A stretch of DNA of 64,000 nucleotides. Source: Planctomycetota bacterium (GTDB lineage Bacteria > Planctomycetota > PUPC01 > DSUN01). Numbering within the stretch: position 1 is the stretch's first letter; every line of letters begins with the position of its first letter. Below are positions 9,129 to 18,014 of the stretch, in pieces. The notes beneath the pieces were generated by a model. That model searched no databases. It saw only the letters and a list, made by a program, of their open reading frames with translations, and was not told the origin of the DNA. The stretch is taken from assembly GCA_035384565.1 (NCBI GenBank), contig DAOOIT010000002.1, forward strand, positions 22,428 to 86,427. The letters run 5' to 3'. Made by a program: the position numbers and the translations under genes.

Positions 9129-10339
9129 GGTCCTGCCCCAGGCCGAGCGCCGGCTCCCGGGCCGCGGGTACCGGCGCCGCCCGAGGCACCGAATGGGACG
9201 GCGGGCCGGTTCAGGCATTCCTCGTACGCGGCGTGCAATTGCCGGCCCACGCTCGCGAGGCTGAAGCGCTGGGCCGCGTACTCCGAGAGCCGACTCGGCG
9301 GGAAGTCGCTCAGATGGTCGAGCATGTAGTCAATTCCTCGGCACAGCGCGGCCTCGTCGTTCGGAGGCACGAGCATGCCGACCTCGGGGGTGATGAACTC
9401 CTCGGGCCCGCCGCAGCGGGTCGCCAGCACGGGCGTGCCGGTGGCCAGGGCCTCAATGGCGACGATGGAGAAGGTCTCGCACAGGCTGCTGACGACCACG
9501 AGGTCGGCTCCCCGCATCCTTTCGGCGACCTCCCCGTGCGGTCGGGCGCCCAGGAAGCTCACCTTGTCCAGAAGACCGAGATCGGCGGCCGTCTTCACGT
9601 ATCCCTCCCGAGCCGGGCCGTCGCCCACAATGTCTAGCCGCCAATCCGCGCGTGTGCCCCGGAGGGCCGCCAACGAGCGGAGCAGAACGGGTATCCCTTT
9701 GAGGTGCCGTCCGTCGTAGAAGCCGACCGAAAGGAGGCGCCTCGCCGGCTCAGCAGGCGGCGCCACCTTGGGACGGAAGGTCGCCGTGTCCACAGGATTC
9801 GGCACGACGCGAAAGCGCGCACGGATGCCGTATGCTTCGATAGCGTGCTGCAAGGCGAGGCTTATCGGCAACACCAGCCGCGCTCTCGCGAAGGCGAACC
9901 TGGCCTTGCGAACCTGGCGTCTCGACAGGGTCTTCATCAGGAAGGAGCTGAAGTGCTCCGAGATGACCACGGGGAGGCCATAGCGCTTGCCAAGGAGCAC
10001 CGCCGCGAACCCGGCATCGAACACGTGCGCGTGAAGAAGGTCCGGCCTGAACCCGCCGGCCCAGAGCTGTCGGAACGCTCGGAACGTGCTGTACGTTTCC
10101 CAGAGAAACGACCAGCCTGGAACCGCGGCACAGCGGTGCCGGACGCGATAGGTCGGGATGCCCGCGGTGAGGGCTTCATCCGGCTCGCGTTCCACGAGGT
10201 AGCGCCGGCGCAGGTGCGGGCAGCGGCCGGCCATGTGAAGCACCACGACCTCGTTGTGCAGGGCAGCGGCCTTGGCGTGCGCCCGAACGAAGCCGCCAGC
10301 TCCGGGAGGATACCAGGGGGTGAGCAGCAGAACCCTCAG
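9125..10339 (-). CDS. GT4 glycosyltransferase with a probable CTG start
   Basis: 404 residues if translation begins at CTG 10339, overlapping the GT2 stop as CTGA. No ATG, GTG or TTG lies nearby in frame at the start of the conserved domain (RVLLLTPWYPPGAGGF), while GGAGG sits 7 bases before the CTG. GT4 features are clear: FRVVPNPVDTATF, LLSVGFYDGRHLKGI, GDGPAREGYV, and the donor-site ExxCGxPE-like stretch SSLCETFSIVAIEALATGTPVLATRCGGPEE split across the C-terminal half. The last ~20 residues are a Gly/Ala/Pro-rich tail. Role: addition of one sugar to the repeat unit. Confidence 0.85.
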   Translation of the reverse strand: MRVLLLTPWYPPGAGGFVRAHAKAAALHNEVVVLHMAGRCPHLRRRYLVEREPDEALTAGIPTYRVRHRCAAVPGWSFLWETYSTFRAFRQLWAGGFRPDLLHAHVFDAGFAAVLLGKRYGLPVVISEHFSSFLMKTLSRRQVRKARFAFARARLVLPISLALQHAIEAYGIRARFRVVPNPVDTATFRPKVAPPAEPARRLLSVGFYDGRHLKGIPVLLRSLAALRGTRADWRLDIVGDGPAREGYVKTAADLGLLDKVSFLGARPHGEVAERMRGADLVVVSSLCETFSIVAIEALATGTPVLATRCGGPEEFITPEVGMLVPPNDEAALCRGIDYMLDHLSDFPPSRLSEYAAQRFSLASVGRQLHAAYEECLNRPAVPFGASGGAGTRGPGAGARPGAGP

Positions 10340-11451
10340 GCGCCATCCTCCGCGGGGTCTTCTGGGGTCGGGGTGTGGCGCGCTGTCCCGCTTCTTCCCT
10401 GATGGGCAGGCAGGAAGTGCGCGCGCTTGATGCCCAGAAGGCGCCCGACCTGCTTTACGGCGGCCAGGGTTGCCATTCGGGGCGGCCAGAGACGGAGGGC
10501 TCGCCAGAACAGCCGGCGGCTTGCCGCGCTGTTGCGTCGAACGAGAGCGATGGACTGCTGGAGGAGCGACGCTGATGCTGCTCTCCTGAGCCAGGCGAAA
10601 GTGGAGCTGGACTCGCGCGCTCTGGCCTGGAGGAGCAGTTCGGCAAGGAGCGAGAGGACGAGAGGCAGTAGGTCGGCTTTGATCGGGCCATGACCACACA
10701 GAAGCCATCTTAGCCCCGCGGCCTCCGGCCCGCCAAGCTCGCGCCCGAGGTAGCGAGACATCAGGCGCCGGGAGACGCTGCAACCAAGCTCTCTGCCAGC
10801 AAGCCCGCGGGTGGCCGCGCTCGAACGGGGATGGGATCGGTGTCTCATCAGGGGGGCAGAGAGGTTGCCGAAGATCGTATGGTCACGGAGTCTCGCCCAC
10901 AGGTCATAGTCCTGCGCAACCCAGAACCTCTCATCGTATCCGCCGAAGGTCAGAACCAGCTCGCGCCGGAAGATGGCCAGGGGGTGAGAGAGGCAGGCGG
11001 TCCAGAGAAGCATCAGCCTGATCTGTTCATCTCTGCACGGAGGCGAGTGACGCTCAAGAATCCCTCCCTTCTCGTCAGTAGTCCAGAAAGCGGCGGACGA
11101 TGCACCGATCTGCTGGCTGCGTTCCATGTAGCTCACCTGCCTGGCCAGGCGGGTGGGGACGTAGACATCATCCGCGTCCGCACGTGCCACAAGGGGGGCG
11201 CGCGCCGCCCGAAGGCCCCGGTTCAGCGACACAGGCAGCGTGAGGCAACGGTCATTGCGTACGACCACAACCCTGGGATCCGAGTAGCTGCGCAGAATCG
11301 CCCCTGTGCCGTCCGTGCTGCCATCGTCCACGATGAGGAACTCGAAATCCCGGAACGTCTGGGCGAGGATGCTATCCACCGCCTGGCGAAGGAAGGCCTC
11401 GCCGTTGTGAACGGACATCAGCACTGTCACCGCTGGCGCCGTCATGAACAC
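10336..11451 (-). CDS. GT2 family glycosyltransferase
   Basis: 371 residues. The N-terminal VTVLMSVHNGEAFLRQAVDS, FLIVDDGSTDGT and ARADADDVY (the DxD metal and nucleotide-sugar site) define a GT-A fold GT2 enzyme, and the ED-like region is around QDYDLWARL. The C-terminal third is basic and may sit against the membrane. It ends overlapping the CTG start of the GT4 gene. It probably adds an early sugar to the undecaprenyl-diphosphate-linked chain. An ATG two codons later (11445) is an equally good start. Confidence 0.88.
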   Translation of the reverse strand: MFMTAPAVTVLMSVHNGEAFLRQAVDSILAQTFRDFEFLIVDDGSTDGTGAILRSYSDPRVVVVRNDRCLTLPVSLNRGLRAARAPLVARADADDVYVPTRLARQVSYMERSQQIGASSAAFWTTDEKGGILERHSPPCRDEQIRLMLLWTACLSHPLAIFRRELVLTFGGYDERFWVAQDYDLWARLRDHTIFGNLSAPLMRHRSHPRSSAATRGLAGRELGCSVSRRLMSRYLGRELGGPEAAGLRWLLCGHGPIKADLLPLVLSLLAELLLQARARESSSTFAWLRRAASASLLQQSIALVRRNSAASRRLFWRALRLWPPRMATLAAVKQVGRLLGIKRAHFLPAHQGRSGTARHTPTPEDPAEDGA

Positions 11452-11464
11452 TTCACCATCGGTG

Positions 11465-12103
11465 TCACTTGACCGCTATGATCCAGGTGACAATGGGCCA
11501 CCGTGGATCGTTTCTTGTGGCCAGTCGGTGGAAAGGGTGCCACCTGGCGTGCGGGACCCCTTCGTACCTGAGACCATCACCTTCGTCGCCCACTATCGGC
11601 CACACTTCTCTGTTCCCCCAGCTACCGACCTCGATAACCCTTGTCCAAGCTCGGTGGAGCAGAGACAAGCCTTGGGGTGTGAATCGCCAGAAGTCCTCTG
11701 GGGCGCCATGGATTGGGTGGAGCAGACAGGTGGTGTGGACAGCTATGCCGCCCCTTCTCAGAACTCGGTGGCATTCATCTATGGCCTGTTGTGGACTTCC
11801 CTCGACATGCTCCAGCACTTGGTCCGATAGCACGTGGTCAAAGCTGGCATCTGGGTAGTCAAGGTGGAGAATGCTGTGCTCTGGGTAGTTGGCCTCGACA
11901 ACTGCCGTTGGCTTCAGGCTGAGGAGTCCGCAGAGATTGGCCGAATGACTGATAGCGAGCACGCATCCTGTTCGGTGCGGCAAGAGCGTTCCGACAGCAC
12001 GGAGTCGTTCATACATGAAGTAGCGGGTAATGCGAGGCCCACGACGCAGGCCCCTCATTGACAGGCGCCACACAAGTTCGCGCACCTTCTGTAAGATACG
12101 CAT
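11465..12103 (-). CDS. SAM-dependent methyltransferase-like protein
   Basis: 212 residues from the ATG at 12103, only two bases after the stop of the next methyltransferase gene and with AAGG upstream. The glycine-rich SAM loop is weak: the region reads CVLAISHSANLCGLL. Later class I motifs are clear, including FDHVLSDQVLEHVEG and RVLRRGGIAVHTTC. This is the Methyltransf_11 pattern seen in many capsule loci. Because motif I is degenerate, activity is less certain than for its neighbour. Inferred role: sugar or lipid methylation in the polysaccharide pathway. Confidence 0.72.
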   Translation of the reverse strand: MRILQKVRELVWRLSMRGLRRGPRITRYFMYERLRAVGTLLPHRTGCVLAISHSANLCGLLSLKPTAVVEANYPEHSILHLDYPDASFDHVLSDQVLEHVEGSPQQAIDECHRVLRRGGIAVHTTCLLHPIHGAPEDFWRFTPQGLSLLHRAWTRVIEVGSWGNREVWPIVGDEGDGLRYEGVPHARWHPFHRLATRNDPRWPIVTWIIAVK

Positions 12104-12105
12104 CG

Positions 12106-12954
12106 CTACCTTGGTGTTTCGGGCAGAAGGGGGCGCGTGGCCACCACGACCTGGGTGAGCCAATACTTTCCTGTAGGGTTGAACTTGTAGAGGAGGTTCT
12201 TTCCAAACCAGATATTGGCAAGACTCATCAGCCAGCGGAAGACGGGTCTTCGGAGGAACAACCTGGGGTACCAGTAGTACAGATCGAGCGCGAACAACGA
12301 TGTGCAGAAGGCATGCTGTGTGACGCAGAGGGACTCGCCGACAAGACGGCTGAACTCGCCGGGAAAGAACTCTCGCACGTGTTCCCTGGCCTGTACGAAT
12401 TCGGTAAGGCGGACCGGGGTGGATAGGACGAGACGTCCGTTCGGCCGCATGACCCGCCGCATGTCGGCCAGCAATCCTCGGGCGTCCGCGACGTGTTCGA
12501 TCACGTCCGCGCAGACCACAACATCCTGTGTTCCGTCTCCGACGAGGGCCAGAGCATCCAGAACTTTGACTGATGCGCCCTTCCTACGCAGCATCTCGGC
12601 AGCCAGTGCCCTGCCTGTGAGGTCCGGCTCGACGCACGATGTCTGACCATTCGGGTTGCGGCGATACAGCATGTAAGTGAGCGCGCCATCACCAGAGCCG
12701 ACGTCCAGAACGGACATGCCGTCCCGGATACGTACAGCATCCAGCACTGCGCGGTACCGAGCGGCCGTGAGGAGGTCATGGTTCCTGGGGTCGCGGCTGA
12801 ACGCGAGCCAATGATAGGCTCCCCGCCTGACGTACTTGCTGAACGGAGGCACACTTGGCTGTGTCTCACCGCTCACGTGCTCACCATCAGTTGCCTCGCG
12901 CATCGCAGTGTCCCTGCCGGATCGGCAGTCGCTAGTGGGATACGTGTGCTGCAT
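12106..12954 (-). CDS. Class I SAM-dependent methyltransferase
   Basis: 282 residues. Motif I VLDVGSGDGALTY is around 83-95, the acidic post-I residue is in CVEPD, and VVCADVIEHV plus MRPNGRLVLSTP supply motifs II-III. The first ~30 residues are polar and unconserved, so the ATG at 12903 (MREATDG) could be the real start. It directly precedes another methyltransferase gene, two bases apart. Possible role: O-methylation of the chain end, which in ABC-exported polysaccharides can set chain length together with the Wzt C-terminal domain. The Wzt-like gene is next door, but the link is inference. Confidence 0.84.
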   Translation of the reverse strand: MQHTYPTSDCRSGRDTAMREATDGEHVSGETQPSVPPFSKYVRRGAYHWLAFSRDPRNHDLLTAARYRAVLDAVRIRDGMSVLDVGSGDGALTYMLYRRNPNGQTSCVEPDLTGRALAAEMLRRKGASVKVLDALALVGDGTQDVVVCADVIEHVADARGLLADMRRVMRPNGRLVLSTPVRLTEFVQAREHVREFFPGEFSRLVGESLCVTQHAFCTSLFALDLYYWYPRLFLRRPVFRWLMSLANIWFGKNLLYKFNPTGKYWLTQVVVATRPLLPETPR

Positions 12955-13043
12955 GCAGGCTGGCCCGCCAACGACCTCCCCATGTATCTGACCCGGAGTC
13001 AGCTCGGCGCGCCGGCCGCATCAGGCGAAGACATTCTCTAAGC

Positions 13044-14342
13044 TCACGGCTGAGCAATGTCGCCTGCCAGATGGGTGTCCACATCCCGGTACGACCAGTC
13101 AGCGAGCTGGAAGACGACGCCCTTTGCCTTGAGAAGTGGTCGTCTCACCCGAGGATTCGATTGGTCAACAGTGAAGCTGAGGCAACCATCTGCAAGGTCG
13201 GCTCGATTCCCGATGGTGTCGCCAACCCAGAACGACACCCTGTAGCGGTCGGGAACAAGCTGAAGCTGGGGAATGCATGCGCGGACCACACGCTGGCGAG
13301 CCGGGTGGAGAGCACTCGACCTTGAGTCGACGTCCCAAAGGTGATAGACTGGAGTTCCGTCGCTGTTGACGATGAGGATGCCGTGGCTATAGTGCTGAGA
13401 AGGCGACAAGTAGCGAACAGCAAACTCAAAGACGATGGACTCGCCAAGGCTGAAGTTGACCTTAGGGTTGCCCTCCCTATCACGGATGGAACCCTCAAGA
13501 ATCCTGGCAGATCCATCACCGCTCTCCTCCGTCCTGGTCCGCAGACACACACTCGCTCCGCTGCTTTCGCCTAGAGTCCGCAGGTAGAGCCTGACAGCCG
13601 CGCCTGGATCGAGATCCGCCACAAGGCTGCCCGCGTCCAGCACCAAGGCTCGACGACATAAGTGTGCAATCGCGGCCATGTTGTGGCTCACGAAGAGCAC
13701 CGTTCGGCCGCCGTGCGCGACCTCGCTCATCTTCCCCAGGCACTTCTGTTGGAACCCCGCATCCCCCACGGCGAGCACCTCGTCCACGAGCAGGATCTCG
13801 GGCTCGAGGTGGGCGGCGACGGCGAAGGCGAGACGGACGTACATGCCCGAGGAATACCGCTTGACGGGGGTGTCTATGAACTTGTCCAGCTCGGCGAAGG
13901 CGACAATCTCGTCGAACTTGCGGGCGATCTCGGCCCTGCTCATGCCGAGGATGGCGCCGTTGAGGTAGATGTTCTCGCGGCCCGTGAGCTCGGGATGGAA
14001 GCCGGTGCCGACCTCCAGGAGGCTGGCGACACGGCCCCGTATGCGGGCGCGGCCCTCGGTCGGCTCGGTGATGCGGGAGAGGATCTTGAGCAGGGTGCTC
14101 TTGCCGGCGCCGTTGCGGCCAATGATGCCAAGCACCTCGCCTTGCTGGACCTCGAAGGAGACGTCTTTGAGGGCCCAGATGGTGTCGTCGCCGCCGCTCG
14201 GGGCGCGGCCGAGGTTCCGAAGCCTTCTGAACGGTGCGGCGAGGGCGTCGGTGATGGCCTCGCGGAAGGTGTGGTAGCTCTCGCGCGCGCCGATGCGGTA
14301 GCTCTTGGAGAGGCCCTCGACTCGGATGACGGGCTCAGGCAT
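13044..14342 (-). CDS. Polysaccharide ABC exporter ATPase (Wzt-like)
   Basis: 432 residues from the ATG at 14342. Walker A GRNGAGKS at 75-82, a signature-type YSSGM at 163-167, Walker B ILLVDE at 183-188 and the switch histidine in FVSHN at 218-221 make a complete nucleotide-binding domain of the TagH/Wzt/RfbE class. The C-terminal ~180 residues (from about 250) form a separate beta-rich domain like the carbohydrate-binding domain of O-antigen Wzt proteins, which recognises the modified chain end. It partners the permease gene upstream, 182 bases away. Cytoplasmic, membrane-bound through the permease. Confidence 0.92.
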   Translation of the reverse strand: MPEPVIRVEGLSKSYRIGARESYHTFREAITDALAAPFRRLRNLGRAPSGGDDTIWALKDVSFEVQQGEVLGIIGRNGAGKSTLLKILSRITEPTEGRARIRGRVASLLEVGTGFHPELTGRENIYLNGAILGMSRAEIARKFDEIVAFAELDKFIDTPVKRYSSGMYVRLAFAVAAHLEPEILLVDEVLAVGDAGFQQKCLGKMSEVAHGGRTVLFVSHNMAAIAHLCRRALVLDAGSLVADLDPGAAVRLYLRTLGESSGASVCLRTRTEESGDGSARILEGSIRDREGNPKVNFSLGESIVFEFAVRYLSPSQHYSHGILIVNSDGTPVYHLWDVDSRSSALHPARQRVVRACIPQLQLVPDRYRVSFWVGDTIGNRADLADGCLSFTVDQSNPRVRRPLLKAKGVVFQLADWSYRDVDTHLAGDIAQP

Positions 14343-14524
14343 CCGAGGGCCTCCGGCATGGGTCTGCGGACCTACAGTGGGCTGTGGTGTCACAGAGGGC
14401 AGCCCCTAGGGGCTGGGGGCGCCAGAGGGCCTCCCCTAGGAACCGGGAACTCTGGGAGAGTCTGGGAGACTTAGACCATGTTGTGGTGATGGTCTGCTGG
14501 CCTCCCAATGGGTGGGGGAGTGGG

Positions 14525-15376
14525 CTAGATGATGTCTGCAAAGCGCCGCTCGGTCTTGCGGAAGTAGAGGGTGCCGATGAGGATGGCGAGCAGGATGACG
14601 CCCGTGGAGACGGCGAGCTGGCCCCAGTGGAACGGCTTGCCGAGGATGGCGGAGCGGTAGGCGTCCACGATGCCGGTGAGGGGGTTGAGCAGGAGCAGCC
14701 ACTGCCACCTCGGTGGCACGATCTGGACGGGGTAGAGGACGGGGGTGAGGAACATCCAGATCTGGATGACGAAGGGGATCATGTAGCGGAAGTCGCGGTA
14801 GGTGACGTCGAGGGCGCTGAGCAGACACCCTACGCCGAAGGCGGCGAAGATGGTGAGGGCGACCAGGGGCACGACGAGCAGCGTGGCCAGGGTGGGCGGG
14901 ATGCTGTAGTAGAGCATCAGGCCGATGAGGATGGTGAAGGAGATCGCAAAGTCCACCAGGCATGCTCCGATGGCGGAGAGGGGGATGATGAGGCGTGGGA
15001 AGTAGACTTTGGTGATGAGGTTGGAGGAGCCGACGACGCTGCTGCTGCTGCGGCTGAGCGATTCGGAGAAGAATTGCCAGGGCAGCAGGCCGGCGTAGAG
15101 GAAGATGGGGTAGGGGAAGCCCTCGGAGTCGATCTTGGCCAGGCCGCCGAAGATGGCGCTGAAGATGACCATCTTGGTGAAGGGCTGGAGGAAGGCCCAG
15201 AGGAAGCCGAGCACGGTCTGCTTGTAGCGGACCTTGACGTCGCGCCAGGCGAGGAAGTAGAGGAGTTCGCGGTAGCGCCAGATTTCGCGGAAGTTGATGG
15301 GGAGCCAGCCCTTGCAGGGCTTGATGACCAGCTCGGGCAGCGGGGCCGGAGGGGCGGATGGCTCAGCGACGGCCAT
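14525..15376 (-). CDS. Polysaccharide ABC exporter permease (Wzm-like)
   Basis: 283 residues. FREIWRYRELLYFLAWRDVKVRYKQT, split at the start of the first membrane segment, and the later FLTPVLYP and LNPLTGIVDAYR blocks are hallmarks of the ABC-2 permease family that exports O-antigen, teichoic acid or capsule. Six hydrophobic segments are evident. The ATG at 15376 overlaps the end of the WecA-like gene by 14 bases; codons upstream in this frame are a shadow of that gene. It forms the channel partner of the Wzt-like ATPase encoded after it. Confidence 0.92.
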   Translation of the reverse strand: MAVAEPSAPPAPLPELVIKPCKGWLPINFREIWRYRELLYFLAWRDVKVRYKQTVLGFLWAFLQPFTKMVIFSAIFGGLAKIDSEGFPYPIFLYAGLLPWQFFSESLSRSSSSVVGSSNLITKVYFPRLIIPLSAIGACLVDFAISFTILIGLMLYYSIPPTLATLLVVPLVALTIFAAFGVGCLLSALDVTYRDFRYMIPFVIQIWMFLTPVLYPVQIVPPRWQWLLLLNPLTGIVDAYRSAILGKPFHWGQLAVSTGVILLAILIGTLYFRKTERRFADII

Positions 15377-16883
15377 GGGACTGTGCGGCTCCGGGGGCTG
15401 GATCGGGCGTGGCGGGGTCCGGGGCGTGAACGGGGCGCGACGGGGCGGGCAGGGAGGCCGGGTTGTGCTCGTCGAGGAGACGGGTGAAGTAGGCGAGCGT
15501 CTGGCCGGCGATTTCGAGCGAGCCGTTGACGGGGGCCTCGACCTGGGCATCGAGGCTCGCGCCGCTGCGGCGGTGGCGCACGGGGATGGTGGCCTTGAGG
15601 GTGGGGTGGCCCTGGGGGTTCGCCTGGCTCCAGGTGAGGGTGCGTTGCGTGCCGTCGCGGTTGTCGAGGGTGAGGGTGAGAGCGGCGAGCTGCATTTGGG
15701 CGGCGGCCGCGCAGAGGGCCTGCCACCATTCATCGAACGTGGTCGCTCGGCGGAGGCCCAGCTCGGCGCTCTCGAACTCGCGCCGGCCCTGTTGGATGGC
15801 GCGGGAGATGGCCAGCTTGCGCTGGATGCCCGCCATCGTGTCGCTCAGGGACACGGAGCCCGCGATCCCGAAGACCAGGAGCAGGAGCACGAGGACGCCG
15901 GCGAGAACGAGAAGCTGCCCGGCGTCGCGCGTGAGCATCATGAACAGGCCCATTCCTGCGGCAAGGATGGTGACGAGGTAGAGGATCAGGACGACGTGGC
16001 GGTGCTGGACGCCCATGTCGATCAGGCGGTGATGGATGTGGCCGCGGTCGGGCGCGAAGATCGAGCGGCGCTCGAGGAAGCGTCGGAGCATGCTGAACAG
16101 CGTGTCGAAGATGGGCACGCCCAGGGCGAGGGCGGGGAGCGCGAGACCCACTATGGTGGATGCCTTGGTGGCGCAGAAGACGCTCGCGGTGGCCAGGACG
16201 AAGCCGAGGAAATAGGTGCCGCAGTCGCCCATGAAGACCTTGGCGGGGTTGAAGTTGTGGTAGAGGAAGCCCAGAAGGCTGCCCAGGAGAGCCGCCATGA
16301 GCACGGCCATGACCGCCTGGTTGGTGTGGATGGCGAAGATGCCGATGACCGCGCAGGCCGCCGCGCAGATGCCGGCGCACAGGCCGTCCAGGCCGTCAAT
16401 CAGGTTCACGGCGTTGGTGATCCCGACGATCCAGAGGACTGTGAGGGGCCACGAGAGCCAGCCGAGGTCGAGCGAGAGGACCCCCTTGACGACGATGGCC
16501 TCGATGCGGATGCCGAAGGCGCACACGCCGCAGGCGGCGGCCACCTGTATCAGGAGCTTGTAGCGGGCGCGAAGGCCGCGAACATCGTCCACCAGGCCCG
16601 CGACGGCGACCAGTCCGGCGAAGGCCAGAATCACAAGGAGGCCCTTCTGGGCGGCGCGCAGCGCGGTCCCGATGATGTTCGTCAGCGTCATCCCGAGGAG
16701 CACGGCAGCCGCCGTGGCCACGATGATGGCGACCCCGCCGACGCGGGGAATGGCCCCGGAGTGGACCTTTCGGGGGTCCGGCCTGTCCACCAGGCGGATT
16801 CGGCGCGCAATCCATGCCACCAGGGGGGTGATGGCTAGCGAGAGCCCCGCCGCGGCGGCTACGGTGGCCACATAGGTCTTCAT
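15363..16883 (-). CDS. WecA/MraY-like undecaprenyl-phosphate sugar-1-phosphate transferase with C-terminal extension
   Basis: 506 residues. About 340 are the polytopic PNPT family core: RVGG near 47-50, LVDD at 97-100, NAVNLIDGLDGL at 157-168, FMGDCGTYFLG at 217-227 and DRGHIHHRL near 287. These form the Mg2+ and nucleotide site that moves a sugar phosphate from UDP-sugar to undecaprenyl phosphate, starting the polysaccharide. Beyond the last membrane helix (about 340) lies ~165 residues of soluble sequence (SDTMAGIQRKL onward, with a DEWWQALCAAA motif) absent from E. coli WecA; it looks GAF-like but I cannot assign it. It is the second gene of the operon. Confidence 0.9.
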   Translation of the reverse strand: MKTYVATVAAAAGLSLAITPLVAWIARRIRLVDRPDPRKVHSGAIPRVGGVAIIVATAAAVLLGMTLTNIIGTALRAAQKGLLVILAFAGLVAVAGLVDDVRGLRARYKLLIQVAAACGVCAFGIRIEAIVVKGVLSLDLGWLSWPLTVLWIVGITNAVNLIDGLDGLCAGICAAACAVIGIFAIHTNQAVMAVLMAALLGSLLGFLYHNFNPAKVFMGDCGTYFLGFVLATASVFCATKASTIVGLALPALALGVPIFDTLFSMLRRFLERRSIFAPDRGHIHHRLIDMGVQHRHVVLILYLVTILAAGMGLFMMLTRDAGQLLVLAGVLVLLLLVFGIAGSVSLSDTMAGIQRKLAISRAIQQGRREFESAELGLRRATTFDEWWQALCAAAAQMQLAALTLTLDNRDGTQRTLTWSQANPQGHPTLKATIPVRHRRSGASLDAQVEAPVNGSLEIAGQTLAYFTRLLDEHNPASLPAPSRPVHAPDPATPDPAPGAAQSHGRR

Positions 16884-16891
16884 CGGAGCGC

Positions 16892-17464
16892 CTAGTCCAC
16901 AGGCTCCAGGAGGTCAGCGTCCACCAGGAGCGCTGCACCGACACGAAGGAGGCTCACCTCGAGCACCAGTTGCGCGCGGGCCCGGCGGTCTACGACAACG
17001 CCCTCCAGGTCCGCGAAGGGCCCTGCTCTGACGCGGCATCGGCGGCCGACGGCGGCCTGAGGGTAAGGCTCCAGGTCGGCGCTGGCGGATATCGCGCGCT
17101 GGACGGCCGACAGCTCGCGGACCAGGCGTTCCTGGTCGGCCACCTCCAGGGTTCGGCAGACGCGGTTCGTCGTCAGCGCCGCGCGCCGAGCGGCCTCGTC
17201 GCCGCAGAAGAAGACATAAGAAGTGAAGAGGGGGATCAGCGTCCGGCGCTTGCGGCCGCCGGAGAAGAACACGTGCTGGCACAGCGGAAGGAAGTACCCG
17301 ATGCCGTGGCGCAGCAGGTCCCAGGCGAGCGCCTTCTCGTTGCGGGCCTTGGTGTGCGCCACCCACCAGCGGCCCCGCAGGCCCGCCGGCACCTCGACGC
17401 CGGGCGGCAGACTCGGCGGGTTCTCGGCAGCTTTCAGCACCAGCCAGTCCCCTTTGGGCCACAC
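16892..17464 (-). CDS. NusG/RfaH/UpxY-like transcription antiterminator
   Basis: 190 residues from the GTG at 17464, with AGGGA six bases upstream. The N-terminal NGN-type domain is recognisable from GRWWVAHTKARNEKALAW (about 31-48) and FLPLC, followed by RRTLIPLFTSYVFF (about 74-86). A KOW-like stretch (VGRRCRVRAGPFADLEGVV) closes the protein. Specialised NusG paralogues of this kind open capsule operons in many phyla and act on RNA polymerase to carry transcription through the long operon. Being the first gene, after a long leader, fits that role. Housekeeping NusG is less likely because secE/rplK neighbours are missing. Confidence 0.88.
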   Translation of the reverse strand: MWPKGDWLVLKAAENPPSLPPGVEVPAGLRGRWWVAHTKARNEKALAWDLLRHGIGYFLPLCQHVFFSGGRKRRTLIPLFTSYVFFCGDEAARRAALTTNRVCRTLEVADQERLVRELSAVQRAISASADLEPYPQAAVGRRCRVRAGPFADLEGVVVDRRARAQLVLEVSLLRVGAALLVDADLLEPVD

Positions 17465-17479
17465 TCCGTCCCTGTCGGT

Positions 17480-17522
17480 GCACCGGCGGAGCCGGAAACC
17501 GAGGATACGTGTCCGCCGGTGC
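17480..17522 (-). promoter_or_regulatory. Leader hairpin just upstream of the antiterminator gene
   Basis: A perfect 11-base inverted repeat (arms 17,480-17,490 and 17,512-17,522, GCACCGGCGGA/TCCGCCGGTGC) with a 21-base loop ends 15 bases before the GTG. Its position in the 5' leader suggests an RNA stem-loop that could pause RNA polymerase or affect ribosome access. No run of U follows, so it is not a classical terminator. Confidence 0.45.
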
Positions 17523-17744
17523 CAGTTCCTTCGGCGCCCCGGGCCCGCGGGGGGAGCCGGGCCAGAACGCCCGCGTGTTGCGCGCCGTGAGGGGGCACCC
17601 TCTCTTTGGACGGCAATGCCGCCCCTGGCCGGCCGCACAACCAAGCCGGCGGGCGACACGCCATGCCCGCCCCGCCGCCGGCCATGGCAGGCCCTTCTGC
17701 GGCGGGAGCCGGGGTGGACTGCAACTGCCGTATAGCCCGCATAC

Positions 17745-17773
17745 ACTATAGTGCATGGCGCCGAGCTTGTCAA
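17745..17773 (-). promoter_or_regulatory. Sigma70-type promoter of the polysaccharide operon
   Basis: On the minus strand TTGACA (17,773-17,768), a 17-base spacer and TATAGT (17,750-17,745) give a near-consensus promoter. Transcription would start near 17,738, leaving a leader of about 270 bases before the antiterminator GTG. It is the best promoter in the first 18 kb and no convincing internal one was seen, so the 16 downstream genes probably form one operon. Confidence 0.75.
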
Positions 17774-18014
17774 CGGAGCGCGGCCCGGCGTGGGGGAGAA
17801 GGCAGAGGGGGCGCGGAGCGCTGTGCTCAGCCCCTCCCTGCGCGTCGGGCCACCTGGAGGTGCTTCTGCGAGGCGCCGGCGCGCCTGGTACTGAGGCGGT
17901 CGCGATGTGAGCTTCCGCCTTCGCCAGGGGCGCAGACTGCGCCCGGACCCGACCCGCGAGCCGCCCCTCCCGAACGTTCCAATACGTTTCCCTCGTCCCT
18001 ACGCTTTGCTCCTT

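Noticed and set aside
16892..17464. Housekeeping nusG
   Set aside because: No secE, rplK or rplA neighbours; it opens a polysaccharide operon and has a divergent N-terminus, fitting a specialised paralogue.
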